Source: Pseudopyrenochaeta lycopersici
Taxonomy: Eukaryota > Ascomycota > Dothideomycetes > Pleosporales > Pseudopyrenochaetaceae
DNA length: 64,000 nucleotides
Direction: 5' to 3'
Assembly: GCA_003313425.1 (NCBI GenBank)
Contig: NHZP01000009.1
Coordinates: forward strand, 1,054,001 to 1,118,000
Positions within the stretch are counted from its first letter, which is position 1, and each line of letters opens with the position of its first letter. Below the pieces are notes generated by a model. That model saw nothing but the letters and a program-made list of their open reading frames with translations. It had not been told where the DNA came from and made no database searches. Shown here one piece after another: positions 1-11,734 of this stretch. Made by a program: the position numbers and the translations under genes.

Positions 1-409
1 ATTCTCCAAATCTACTACTCCACGCTACCATTTCGCCCACAAACTTCTTTTTCGTAGGCTCATCTTTCGGGAAGCTTCTCAAAAGCGACAGTAGTTTCCC
101 CTTGCTACTCGCATCTGGCTTCACCTCGCCCTTGTTGAATACATCGAGGAGGAATATGCATAGATCGCCACCTGAGCCGCCTTGGCCTGCTTGAAGAAGG
201 GAGAGAGCGCCGGAGTAGAGGATCGAAGTCGCATTTTCCCAGTCTTGGGCTTTCGTGTAGCGCGAGGCGATTACGCGAAGTTGCTGGTGGGCTTCATAGA
301 ATTGGCCTTCTGCGATTCTGCGGGTTCGTCAGCACATGAGGAGCTGGGATATAAGCTTGATATACTTTTCTCTTTGTCGCTGCAGCGTCTTCTCTATTTT
401 GGAGGACAT
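1..409 (-). CDS. GET4: Get4-type protein of the guided entry of tail-anchored proteins pathway (partial)
   Basis: Only the N-terminal 120 or so residues lie in the window; the gene runs off the left edge. Exons read on the minus strand are 409-366 and 317 to the edge, separated by a 48 bp intron (365-318, GTATAT...CGCAG). The splice joins QRQREK directly to IAEGQFYEAHQQLRVIASRY. This and the following LYSGALSLLQAGQGGSGGDL stretch are typical of the Get4 (DUF410) helical-repeat fold. Get4 is cytosolic. With Get5 it bridges the Sgt2 chaperone to the Get3 ATPase, which delivers tail-anchored proteins to the ER. The ATG at 409 is the first in frame after upstream stops. Family assignment is confident; the C-terminus is not visible. 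Confidence 0.9.
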
Positions 410-709
410 TCTGGGCGACTAGTGGGTATGAGAAGCTTCGGCGGTGAGGTGTTCTGTCGCGGAAAGCTTGGGCGGAGGTTCATCAAGTTCGAGATGCAAT
501 GACGCACGCACAGACAACCCCACATCAGCCCTGTTGCTCCTCGAGCCCTTCAGTTTCCTCCTCAATGTTGATATTACTTGCAACTGTATCTATGGGAGAA
601 ATTTGTGTCGAGAGATGGTGCATTTGAGCATTCATTTTGTAATTCTTTTACCTAATGTTGTCATAACCCATAAATCCATTTTGATCGCGCACTCCAGCGG
701 ACAATCTGC
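410..709. other. Intergenic: 5' flank of GET4 and 3' flank of LYS9
   Basis: These 300 bases separate the GET4 start from the LYS9 stop; both genes are on the minus strand. No further coding sequence or clear TATA element was recognised. It must contain the GET4 promoter and the LYS9 polyadenylation region. Confidence 0.5.
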
Positions 710-2328
710 TTATGCGGGTACAGTCTTCTCCCTGAAGTAGACACCATACTGCTCTTCCAGCGTCTTCATCAAAGGCCTGCAGATTTCAGGGCTCATAGGA
801 GCCAAGATACCCCTCTCCTTGAGCGTTCCGTCAAGCACTTGCTGCACGGCAATCGCGCAAGGCACACCAACTAGCTTAGCCATGGCGGAGTATCCTTTAG
901 GATCACCGTATTCAGCCAGAGTTGAAGTGCGTGTTACCCTGCTGCCATCCTTGTTCTCAATCTCGAACTTGTGCTGCAGCATAAGGAAATCACGCTCGCC
1001 TTCCTCGTACTGCATCTTCTTCTCAAGTGTAGCGCAGAGCGTATCAAGCGGGTTGTTGCGGGCAATAATGGGCTCATCGGAGAGAAGACCGATCCACCTG
1101 AGACCAGTGATAATGCGATCCTTCTCTTCTGTGCTCGCGAACTTTGTCCGTGAGCTGATGGCCCAGATGATATCTTCGTCTTTGTCGCTCGACGCGCCAA
1201 CGACCTTGGCGGTCGCATCTCTCCATGTGCGCTTCTCGCCCTCTTTGAGAAAGTCCTTAGGATCCTCAGAAAGGAAGCCAATGTCGACAAGCGCTTTGAT
1301 GTATTCGGGGAATCCCTGGTAGCGCAGAGTACCGCGGATGATAGTCTGAGCCTCAGGGATGTTGTACCGCTCCTTGTAAGGCGTCGAGTCACGATTAGGG
1401 TATGCGACAAAAGCATAGCCTGGGTAGATGAAGTACGGCTTAGCCTCGGCCATTAGCTCCGGACCCTCAATCTCCTTGATCTTGCCATCCTCGTAGTACT
1501 TCGCCTGGTTCCTCAACGCGAGCAACACACCACGAGAGCTCCACGAGAACTTGTACCCAAGTGGGTTGTCCGAGTCTTCGGGTGCTGGAAGGCCACCACA
1601 GAACGACTTGAACGATAGAATTTTGCCACCAGCTTTGTGTACCTCGTCGATAGTGAGAACGGCAGAGAGATGGTCGACACCAGGGTCAACACCAATCTCG
1701 TTGAACACGGTGATGCCGGCCTCCTTCGCGGCAGCGTCGAGTTCCATCATCGCGGGCGAGACATACGAAGTTGTGACTACGTTCTTCTTTTTGCGGATGG
1801 CAGACTTGATGACGGTTGCGTGGAACGTGTATGGGATCAAGCTGATAACAACATCGACCTTAGCGACTTCAGCGTCAAGGGCTTCATCGTTATTGACATC
1901 GAGCTGTTGTCGTTAGTACATTGGCCATGCAATTCTCAAAAGCGGTACCGTACACTGATAGCTTGTGTATTTGGGATACCCTTAGCCAAAGCCTGTGCCT
2001 TCTCGAGAGTCCTGCAAGCGACAGTGACCTTGACGCCCGATTTGGCGAGAACTTCGACGGTTGGTCGCGTGCTTGAATCATTAGCCTAAAAGATGTTCGG
2101 CGGGGTGCCATTCACATACACAAAGCCTGCACCGAGCAGAAGAGCGGATCTAAGAAAGTGTTAGCTAGTTGTTCCTAGAAGCTGAAAACCATGCATGCAC
2201 ATACTTGCCACTGTACGCACCAGTGGCAGTCCCACTGACAGTGCCGAGAACGGTTTGAAAAGTGTCTAGACAGGTTAGCAATGCACAATTGATCACATAG
2301 CATAGTTCTCACTGGTAAGGCTCTCCAT
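710..2328 (-). CDS. LYS9: Saccharopine dehydrogenase (NADP+, L-glutamate-forming), lysine biosynthesis
   Basis: Joins alpha-aminoadipate semialdehyde and glutamate to form saccharopine, the penultimate step of fungal alpha-aminoadipate lysine synthesis. Five coding exons on the minus strand: 2328-2313, 2265-2205, 2149-2120, 2071-1954 and 1903-710, giving 472 residues. Introns have GT...AG ends; the last two show GCTAATG and TACTAAC branch sites. The spliced N-terminus reads SALLLGAGFVTRPTVEVLAK, a Rossmann dinucleotide-binding loop. The large last exon contains YVSPAMMELDAAAKEAG, NEIGVDPGVDHLSA and FCGGLPAPEDSDNPLGYKFS, all characteristic of Lys9. About 25 residues precede the core of the Rossmann loop. 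The gene is head-to-head with SEC15. The first exon is only 16 nt, so the exact start is the weakest part of the model. Confidence 0.95.
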
Positions 2329-2706
2329 GGTGTTGAATTGAGCTTTGATGTGGAGTATAAAAAGTGGTTGTGAAAGTTATATCTTTTGGCGTCGAGTCCG
2401 ATCGGAATGTTCAGAAATTGGTGGGGGTACTCCGTCATCGCTCCGCCCCGCGACTCGGAAAGGAAAGTGGGACGTGAAGCGCAGAGCCCTCGGGCCGTCC
2501 AGTACACCGACACTAGACAGGGGTCTGCATTAGCTTATACATTGTGGCCAGCGACTGTGTTCATACTCAACACCTACAAGCATTCAACGTCAATATCTCA
2601 GAGACAATAAAGTGTGAAGATCTGAAGGTCTCTGTGGAACCGTAGTCATCTAAAACACGTCTTCTCAAGGCCTTGACGCGGGAGACCGCAGGAGACTCTA
2701 AGCATC
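2329..2706. promoter_or_regulatory. Shared divergent promoter region LYS9 / SEC15
   Basis: This 378 bp interval lies between two divergently transcribed starts. A TATAAAAA string at 2356-2363 reads on the plus strand. No TGACTC-type general amino-acid-control site was found by eye, which is notable for a lysine gene but not decisive. Confidence 0.5.
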
Positions 2707-5178
2707 ATGCCTTCAGCTATAGACCCGGACGATGACCTGTGGATTGCTATCAAACAAGTACAATGATACACTCTACGAGGATATTCAATTATTTACTGAT
2801 GGACCCCAGATATCTCAGTCATCGGTGGGCTCGGACTACATCGACCAGCTTATCCCCATAATGAAAGATGCGCGCTACTCAAATCAAATTCAATTCACCT
2901 TCGACCGGTATGCCAGTGATCGGGAATCTGAGATTGAGCGGATTTGCAATGCCAACCACCAGGACTTTGTCAGTTCTGTAGACTCACTCCTCCGGATTCG
3001 GGACCAGACGGTCCAGATGAGTGGTGAGATCTTGCAGCTCAACCAGTCGATCGAAGAGAGTATGGTCAAGGTGGCGGAACAGAAGAAGGCGCTTGTCGAT
3101 TCCCGCGGTGTGCGCCAAAATATTGATGAAGCGACTCAAGCTTTAGGAGCGTGTCTAAACGTGTTACGCATTGCGAATCAAGTCCAGGACATGTTAAGAG
3201 AAAAGAACTACTATGCCGCTTTACGGGCTTTGGATGAGTTACAGACAATTCATTTGAAGGAAATCAATCGTTTCAAGATCGCCAACTTGATCGAGAAGTC
3301 GATTCCGCAAACCCAGGAGCAGATTAGAGAAGCAGTCAAGACCGACCTAAGTACCTGGCTTTTCCGCATCCGAGAATCTGCGCAGTTTCTTGGGGAAGTT
3401 TCATTCTACTACACCGACGTGCGGAGGACACGCAACCAAGAACGTGCCGAAGCAGATCCACGCTTCTCGAAATTCAAATTGAACTCGGCGATTGAGCTGG
3501 TTGCTGATGAGACAGATGAGTTTGACGTCTTGAATAATGAGGAAGCTGGAAACGAGACCGACTTTTCACCATTATTTGAAGCGATGCACATCAATGAGAC
3601 ACTAGGAAAGAGCGACCAATTTAGGTCAGAATATGCGGCAGATCGGAGGACTCAGAAGGATCTGATTATACCCACCAAATTGAATCTACTTGATGAGGAG
3701 TGTGGCGACTTGAGCAGTTTACTTGAGAGCATTGCGGGATTCGCAATTATCGAGAAAGCCACTGTCTCAAAGACAGCAAACCTGCGATCGCCGGCCGATG
3801 TAGGTGCCTTTCTATGTGTACTTCTATCAGCCAAAACTGACATGGGCATAGGTCGACGAGCTGTGGGATTCCATGTGCCAGAGTGCCATCAAACTCATTA
3901 CTAGCTCTCTTCACACAGTTGAGAATGACGAGCTACTACTCAAGATCAAGGGCCGAGTAGCACTCTTTATGTTGACAATGGAGGTATGTGTCTTACTGTA
4001 AAGCCCAGTCGAAGTTATTGATTTCCCTACAGAAATGGGGATACTCCGTCTCAGCAATGAACGACCTCCTTCTAACGCTCTTCTCCAAATACTCTGAGCT
4101 GTTGAAGCAGCGTTTCAGTGACGATTTCCTCGAAATTGTGCAAACAGACGACTACATGCCTATGCCTATCAATAGCCACGAAGAATACGACAAAGTCGTC
4201 TCTGTGTCATGGTACTCTCCTGACAAAACTCGAGAACAACTCACATTCCCTTGCGTTCTGCCGTTCTCACAAATGTATCCACTGTGCTGCATCGACATCC
4301 GCAATTTCCTGAACCAGATCTACCTGTTCTCAGATGACTACTTCCAAAAATCCACAATCATCGACGAGACTCTGCGCACAGCGTTGGATGACCTGCTCTG
4401 CCAGAAAGTCTGCCAATCTCTCATCGACCGCCTCTCGTCGCAGTATCCAGGCCAAATTGTGCAGATTCTAACCAACCTCGAGCATTTTGAAACCGCCTGC
4501 GTCGAATTGCAAGACCTCCTCTTCCAAGCGCGCTCTTCACCCTCTGCAACAGGCCCCATCATCCTATCTGCAACAGATAAGTTCGCAAAAGCGAAACAAC
4601 AAGCGTCCAACCGCGTCTTTGAGCTTGTAAACAGCAAGATAGACGATTTGATCGAGACAGCAGAGTACGATTGGATGGCGACGAAGCCTGAGACTGAGCC
4701 TTCCACATACATGTTGGAGTTGACACGCTATTTGAGCAATATCATGAGTAGTGTACTGCTCGCATTGCCGACAGAGATCAAGGAATTCATATACTTCGAC
4801 GCGCTATCCCACGCCAGCACCGCAATCCTGGACCTTCCGCTCTCGCAACACGTCAAGAGAATAACGCCGCCTGCTGTCGCTACTCTGGCCGCAGATACTC
4901 GTTTCCTCGCTGACTTTGTTAACTCCCTCAATAATCCAATCTTGATGGAAAATTTGGACGAACTGACACAGACAGTCGCACTCATGGGGACCGACAATAG
5001 CGAAGAATTCTTTGACATTGCCCAGCGAAATAGAAAGTACGGCAAAGTGGATCAGCTGAAGGGTGCGATACTGCTGGAGAAGGTGCAGGAGGGTGCGCAG
5101 GTTGCCGCACAGAGCCCAACGAAGCCTGCCACAACTGAGCGATTTGGCACTTTGGGATCGAGATTTGGAATCAGATAG
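2707..5178 (+). CDS. SEC15: Exocyst complex subunit Sec15
   Basis: Sec15 is the exocyst subunit that binds the Rab GTPase Sec4 on secretory vesicles and links them to the tethering complex at the growing tip. Four exons: 2707-2757, 2810-3799, 3852-3983 and 4033-5178, giving 772 residues, usual for the family. The first intron (2758-2809) removes an in-frame alternative N-terminus, so the protein begins MPSAIDPDDDLWIAIKQ and continues ISQSSVGSDYIDQLIPIMKD. The N-terminal part is coiled-coil-rich (SLLRIRDQTVQMSGEILQLN). The C-terminal half (KWGYSVSAMNDLLLTLFSKY, SWYSPDKTREQLTFPCVLPF) is the conserved helical-bundle region that binds Sec4 and membrane partners. The gene converges with RAI1, leaving 141 bp between the stops. 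Junctions keep frame throughout. Confidence 0.95.
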
Positions 5179-5319
5179 GGTTTCCAGGTACGATGATAGT
5201 AGGGTGCCATGGATAACAATTTCTTATACATAGGATATGATTTGTTCATGTGGTATGCTGGCCAATTCTTTATATTGTGGCTGGGTATCATTGATTGAAT
5301 CTGATAATGCTCTCGCCCT

Positions 5320-6855
5320 TCATGTCTTCTCTGCCTGCGTCTCATTCGATTTGTTCGGCGCCTTTTCAGCCTCCTGTGATAATACCTCCTGCTGCACATT
5401 CCCTGTCTCCGTGCCTTGTCTTTTCCAGGCTAGAAATTCTTCACTAACGATCGCACCTGTCCCTTCCTCCCTCACCTTCCTGACCTCCACGACACCGCTC
5501 TTTTTCCTCAACACCACACTGTAGAACCCTTGGTCCGTGATCGTCTCCTTGAGCCAGGCCAAGAAGCTGGTGGCGAAGTTGATGCACACATTCCCGTCCC
5601 AGCAGCCGGTACCTCTGCGAACCATTCCAGGTATCTCATGGGTGTTGAACGTTTGCAGGTTCCTCAGTATTCCATTCTTTGAGCGGAAGCCAACGATGAT
5701 CTTAGGTACGCCCAGCAGAAATGATTGCGCCCAAAACTTGAGCAGTTTGCGCTCGAATTTGAGGATGTCGCGGTGTTGTTGCTGGTGCGGCGGAGGAAGT
5801 TCTTCAGATGTCTTAAGCTCGGCCCATTGGATCGGGGCGTCTGGATCTGAGGGCTTGGGTGCAAGAAGGCCGTCGACTTCGCCGCCTAATATAAGACTGT
5901 GCTGCCCAAAAGATGTGCTGACGATTGAACAGTGCTGTGCATAGTTCGATACCACACCCCTTTGGTGCTTCTCTATCTGCTCCCGCGAGGTTGTTGCGGG
6001 CGGTGTAGGTATCAGGGCGAGTGTCTCAAACTTGTAGCCCCAATATGTCATCATCTCTCGAGACTGTTGATCTGGGTGCTGATATCGAGGAGGCGGTCGA
6101 GTACTTTCGGCAGTGCGTTCTGCCGCGCGAGAAGGGAAGTCTTCTTCGATATAAATCGTACCGTCGTGAAGGGTTGCGAACATGCTAAATTCTGCAAAGT
6201 TGTCGAAGGGGGCCGTCATAATCTTGAGTCAGTCAGCAAAAATTTCGGAAGATGATTCACGTTCGAAAGGCGACGAGGTAAGAAGACCATTCTTGCTTAC
6301 CTTGCCGGTATGTATATCTGCGCCTCATGTACAACATACCTTCGTCATCATGCCTCTCCAGGTTACAAAGTCTCCTTTCACCTTCTGCGCGCTTCCTTCC
6401 CGCCGCTCTTTGTCTTTCAAGGCTCTCAATAAGCTGTCAAGATGTGGATCTTCCTTATCCTCATAATGCCGGAATGTGTCGAACCCTTCCTTCAAGTCTG
6501 CGCCCATTGGCGGGGAAACATAATAGTTGATTCCCGACTCATCCTCCTGGTATTCGTGGTTATCATCGTAGGAGAAATGTGCAACTTCCCGCGGGCGCTT
6601 GATTGTAGCTGAGGCACCGCGAAAACGATTGACAGGTTGTATAGAGAAGCGATGAACTTGGGAATGGACTTCGCTAGCGAGTGGTTTTGGAGCAGACGCT
6701 GGCATTTCAATGCTCGCTGCCGAAGCTGCTGGTCGGGGAGGAACTCGAGTCCTGGGTCGCTTGCGGGGTGGTGATCTGTCTTCCGTGGCTTGCTCCGGAT
6801 TTGGTGGTTTTGGGGGGAGACTTGACGTATTGCTAGCTCGTGGTGACTCAGACAT
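5320..6855 (-). CDS. RAI1: Rai1/DXO-family decapping nuclease, partner of the 5'-3' exonuclease Rat1
   Basis: Rai1 binds and stabilises Rat1 (Xrn2) in the nucleus and removes incomplete or non-canonical RNA 5' caps. Exons on the minus strand: 6855-6340 and 6222-5320, about 472 residues. The 117 bp intron joins GMMTK to IMTAPFDNFAEF. The N-terminal part has FSIQPVNRFRG, KRPREVAHFSYDD and GINYYVSPPMGADLKEGFDT. The catalytic motifs are present: GYKFE, GGEVDGL (EVD near residues 287-289), AELKT (ELK near 307-309) and LLGVPKIIVGFRSKNG, so the metal-binding acidic and lysine residues look intact. The first about 70 residues are a Pro/Arg-rich, probably disordered extension. The frame stays open upstream to 6975, so a longer start is possible; 6855 fits best. 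Confidence 0.94.
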
Positions 6856-7183
6856 GAGGGCCGAAGTTTTGGGGATTGATTCGACGCGTAATAAAGCGTC
6901 TTTCCCTACTTTGAATTGACAACAGCTGATAGAATGGCTGTCTAAGAAAGTTGAAGAGGCCCAAGCTCCATTCACCCCGCGTATCCACCAAACCTCCGTC
7001 GGTACGGCGCGCCAAACTTACCAGTCTCACAAACCCAAAACACCAACGTCACATCAACACGAGTGAAATAAACAAACGAATTCTCTACCTACACGCGCTA
7101 CGAAAACCGTTTGCTCGACAGCCCACCCCAGTTTCTAAGATCTGGATCCCGCCGCAGCCCCCATTCACCTAGTATTGCATTCA
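6856..7183. promoter_or_regulatory. Divergent promoter region of RAI1 and the small gene at 7184
   Basis: 328 bp between two divergent start codons. The side next to the plus-strand gene is C/A-rich, like many filamentous-fungal leaders. No specific factor site was recognised. Confidence 0.4.
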
Positions 7184-7660
7184 ATGGACGCCCACAACGC
7201 CCACCTCCGTCCTGTCCGCCCACCCCCGGGATCGAGGCGCAACCTTTTTCACAGCCAATCATCTCGGCGCCAGAATCTTACAACCGTACGTCCAGATAGA
7301 GAAATGGCAACCATATTCCAGCAACCACAGGAGGATGAGCTTGTAGAGCGAACGCCGCAAGGAGAGTATGTATTGTATGCTCCAACTGGCTACAAGCATA
7401 TGGCGATGGCTTTAGGAAGAGAGGCAGACGAGGAAGCAGGTATGTTGTCACAACATTGCACTTCGGATGTGGGCTGATATGTACTAGAGCAAGAACAGCA
7501 GATGATCGACTTGTACGGCAAACAGAATGCCCACTGGGATGCCGCAGCCATCGACGAGGAGATAAAAATTGCGTTGAAGTCTAGCCTACGGAAGAAAGTT
7601 GCGAGTCTCGAGGAGGACAAATGGATGTTTCAGGGGGATAAGGACTTGGGGAAGAAGTGA
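7184..7660 (+). CDS. Small conserved-looking fungal protein of unknown function
   Basis: Two exons, 7184-7439 and 7488-7660, separated by a 48 bp intron (GTATGT...TACTAG) that keeps frame; 142 residues. The N-terminal 40 residues are basic and Pro/Ser-rich (RPVRPPPGSRRNLFHSQSSR). The rest is a compact acidic segment, EYVLYAPTGYKHMAMALGRE, followed by a helical EQEQQMIDLYGKQN stretch and a C-terminal EEDKWMFQGDKD. I do not recognise the family. An internal ATG at 7304 could start a shorter protein beginning MATIFQQPQ. No membrane segment or signal peptide is seen. The intron in frame and tidy composition argue it is a real gene. Confidence 0.65.
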
Positions 7661-9533
7661 GGCTGGCTTGGGGAGGCATTTCCAAGACCGTTGAGGATGA
7701 GGTCCAAGGAGTTTGAATTTGTGATACCCCTTTAGCACGCGATTATTGCATAGTATGATGAAATAGCAAGGATTCAATCCACTGTTCTTTCCCGAATACT
7801 AAGCTGCTCATTGACCCCGACTATTGCCTCAACGATGTCGGTCACAAACAACGTCAATGTCAACGGTTCAGGATCCGTTCACATATCCTCATTGCCGTTA
7901 TAAAGATGTCACTACCATTCGATCACCTCAACCGGACTACAGGGCCTCTTAGGACGCGACGTAGACGGAGTGAGTTTGCCGTTCGGTGACAAGTAGGAAC
8001 AGCTAACGGTGGAATGATATATAGGTATTGCCTTGAAACATCAATACGCTGGGCCACAGGGAATTTTTAAATTCACTGGCGTCGCCATTGTACCAAGAGG
8101 ATATATCGGAATCGTTGTCACCTTATATCAGAATGCAAGAAGTATAAATGCTTAAGCAACAGGAAATCGAATGTGTGATTTGAAAAGAGTGAGGGCTTGC
8201 AGGAAAAATGAACAAAAATTCAATAAGAGTGTGGTGAACATACAGCTACATCGAGAAGACCAGAAGTTTAAACGGGAGGCACTGCCATACGTAGCTTCGA
8301 TATGCGCAACTCATATGGGTATAACGATGGAATTTCCTGAGACTATTTTGATTTCCAATGCGCCTATGAAGTTTGATGCTCCCAGGACGGTGGCTTTAGA
8401 TCCAATCTGGCGGCAGTGGGGGCAGCTTGCTTTCAAATCTCATTATCGCATCCTGTATCTTAAAGACGGCCGAGAATAACGATTCAATTATGTTTACCGA
8501 CTAGAGTGATATTCGCTAAATTCTTCACGCGGCCAAGTACTTTGTTTGCCTCGTTCTCAACAGCCTCTGCGTATTGCGAAGCGACACTGTTGCCGCTCAT
8601 CAGTGGGCTGAAGACACCCATTGAGGTCATATGGATTTTCAGGCTTTCGTGCACACGAAGAGGGCTCCGATGAAACTTTGTACCTTAAGTGGGCTCAAAC
8701 TATCTCAGTAATCTAAAGCACTTTGAGTGTTATTGTGTGTTGGCTTCGACGAGGTGTGTAGCACCTTCCCAGCAACCCCAGACTGCGTTGATGCTTCCGC
8801 TGCGTGTTTCAATCTCATGAGCCATATGCCTACTTCAACTGCCACGATATACACAAGCTGAATTCTTTCACTTCACCCTCATGCTTTCTTTCCACTTAAG
8901 TTGCCTCTGCTATTGCCAATTCGGAACCTTCCGTAGGCGGTCAACGATCGAATAATGTGAGGAAGTGGGGCTCACGATAGGTGAAGCTAGCGCTCGAGTG
9001 GTTGACCACTATGCTTAGGATCATGTTACGGTTACAATGCACGCTCAACCAGATACCTTCAGCGTTGTATCGAGCCCATAGCTTGGTCAAACTCAACGAG
9101 GGCTACTGAACGGCTCCGTTTTGTGACCTTTTGGCTTGCTACTATGGAAGTTATGTGTGTTGATAGTCGAAGTTCTGTCACACCCAAACTCTGGCAGTTC
9201 TCTCAGAGCACCCTCACGATGAGCTTCTGAGTGCCTTCCTTCTCGATGAATGCACTGGCCATTCTATATACTGCCGCATTTGAGCCCTGCAAGGTATAGC
9301 GCCATCAGGTGACGACCAGAAGCTCACTGCGGCCCTGGACGTATAAGCCTTCCTTCCACTTGCCTTCTCCCACTTTCCTCCTTCTCCCCTACCCTCACTT
9401 TGGAGTGTTTCAATCTTCCAAATTTTTCTGAGACCTGGACTTTGACCATCACTCTGCCTCTTTGGCCACCATTATCCATCTCGTTCATCGTTCTTGTACA
9501 TCAGTACACCATCTGTTCAGGCATTCATTTATC
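7661..9533. other. Gene-poor stretch with protein-like scraps
   Basis: No intact gene is convincing here. A plus-strand open frame at 8171-8479 starts with ATG (102 codons) but has no recognisable domain. A minus-strand scrap at about 8681-8487 and a plus-strand scrap at about 7916-8156 look peptide-like but end quickly at stops. The last 150 bases before 9534 are C/T-rich and are probably the 5' leader of the Mei2-like gene. Confidence 0.4.
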
Positions 9534-11637
9534 ATGTCTCACCAATCTCCCCAGTCATCGACTGGCGGCGGCCTTTCTTCCAGCCCCTTTGCTGGCACTG
9601 ACCCTACCCTGTACTCGCCTGAGCTCATCCGCAACCCTCGCGCTTCCCATCGTCGCGACAATGTCAGTCAGGTCACCGTGGTCGTTGCTAACAAGCAGCC
9701 TTTGCGCAAGGTTGACAACTCCTCTGACAGGTATAAGAACACCCTGGTTCTCCCAGCGCCACACGTCCAGGGCGCCTTTGCCAATGAGATGTTCGAGGAT
9801 GACAAGACATACATCTCTCGCTATCAGTTTGTTTCTCAGCTTCCAGATGGTACCAATGCTGGATTGGATTCTGAGCACGAGCTCTTCAGTGTTCAGCATC
9901 AGATGAAGCTCGTAAGTATCATTAATCTGACCCCTGTTATGTCTTGCTCACTTTCTTAGTATGCTTGCTTCTCCAATTGCGTGCCCGTTTACGCCCGTGG
10001 TGTCCATCTTCGCTACGACGATCTTCACGATGCCGCCGAAGCCAAGGATATCCTTGAGCAGCACGGATTCAACATCGAATACGTCTCTGGGTACGATTTT
10101 GCTCTTGCTAAGTCTCAAGACACTGCTCAGCTCAATGAATTTGAAGGCCAGATCAAGCTCTCTATCATGATTGAAGCAAATCCGGACCACGCCATCTGGG
10201 AGTTTGACTCTAAGGATCTTGCTGGAATCACCAAGTCCACCGAAGCCACTGCGGGTGTCTTCGGCGCCGTCCGCAACTGTGTCCATGTTGACACCGTTGA
10301 CACCAAAATGCTCCTTGTCTTCCGTATCGAGTATCACTCCGTCGACGCTGCCAATCGTGCTGTGCAGTCCCTACGAGCAGATCCGGTTTGGGGCATAAGC
10401 AATGAGGTAAGCATCACATTTCAAAGGTCATCCTGATCTAGGTGTGCTGACTTTCCTGCAGAAAACTTTCCAGTGGTGCACCGTTGACCCCTCTCACTGG
10501 ATGGGTGAGCGTGCCTTAAACTCACCCCACCGGATCAAGCCTCGCGTTGATGATCAGGGTCGCCTCGTTGGCTATCGTCCTGCACCCGATCGATTCCCTG
10601 GAACTTCATTCTATCGCCATCCCCATGACCAGCACAACCGTGTTCGCCGTGAGCGTATTCTTGACGGCAGTGATGTCCGTACCACCATCATGCTTCGCAA
10701 CATACCAAATAAGATGGATTGGGTTTGTTCATTCCTTCCGAAGTATGAAGTGGTTCTCTAACAACTTCCACAGATGTCCCTGAAGGCCATACTCGATGAT
10801 ATCTGCTTCGGCACTTACGATTTCGTGTACCTTCGAATCGACTTCAAGTCCGGTTGCAATGTGGGCTATGCATTTATCAACTTCAGTGACGTACATGGTA
10901 TGATCTCTCTTATTGATCGCATTGAGCGTCGTTGTTGGACCGGATTCCGCTCAGCCAAAGCTGCTGAGATCTCCTACGCCACCATCCAGGGCCGTGAAGC
11001 TCTCGTTCAGAAGTTCCGCAACTCCTCTGTCATGCAGGAGACGCCATTCTGTCGTCCACATCTTTTCTTTACCTACGCCGATGCTGAGATTATGAGCCAG
11101 CTTCGTAATACTGGCACTGAGCAGACTTTCCCTCGCCCTGACAACCTATCAAAGCTTCAGCGATCAATGGACAGTGCACGTAGTATTGGCCTCTACCCTC
11201 CTCATGGGTTTTCCTCCAATACCGAGCACCGCAACCGCACGAGCGTTTACGACCGTGGCACTCCTCGCGACATGATCCAGGCTGCCATGCAGTTTGCTCA
11301 TCAGCGCGCCGCTCCCGTACCATTTGTGGGTTTGTCAGAGTCTAAGAAACGTGAGATTGAGGTTTGGTATTCTTGCACCTATGGCCGTGGCCACTTGGGC
11401 TATATTCCCTTCGACTTCATTCCGATGACACATGTTGCCCAGTACTTTACTAAAGTCCAAGCTACTCCTCCACAGGCTCCTGGCGTTATCGGTGACCCAG
11501 TCAATACCACATTCACAGGTGACTCAGCTTGTGTCAGTGACGCTACACCGACTCGCGGTTCTCGTACAATGGCCCGTACAGCTGTACCTCGATCCGCTCA
11601 AGCTGTCGTTGATCACACCGTCAGTCCCTTTGTGTGA
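9534..11637 (+). CDS. Mei2-like RNA-binding protein
   Basis: Member of the family of fission yeast Mei2, an RNA-binding switch needed for entry into meiosis. Four exons: 9534-9911, 9960-10406, 10462-10722 and 10774-11637, giving 649 residues. The introns are 48-55 bp and all junctions keep frame. The C-terminal Mei2-type RRM (RRM_2, about residues 345-470) is clear: RTTIMLRNIPNKM, then GTYDFVYLRIDFKSGCNVGY, AFINFSDVHG and YATIQGREALVQKFRNSSVM. Weaker RRM-like segments lie in exon 2 (VPVYARGVHLRYDDLHDAAE). The third intron uses a GTTTGT donor. The last about 90 residues are disordered. The Mei2 role in meiosis comes from yeast; its role in this fungus is inference. Confidence 0.92.
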
Positions 11638-11734
11638 GTACTGCCAAAGAAAGCTGGCTTAGACATGAATTCAGCCACTCAAATTTGCTCGCTTCCACCC
11701 ATTTGGCTGCGCAACGGAGCAATATCTATAATAC

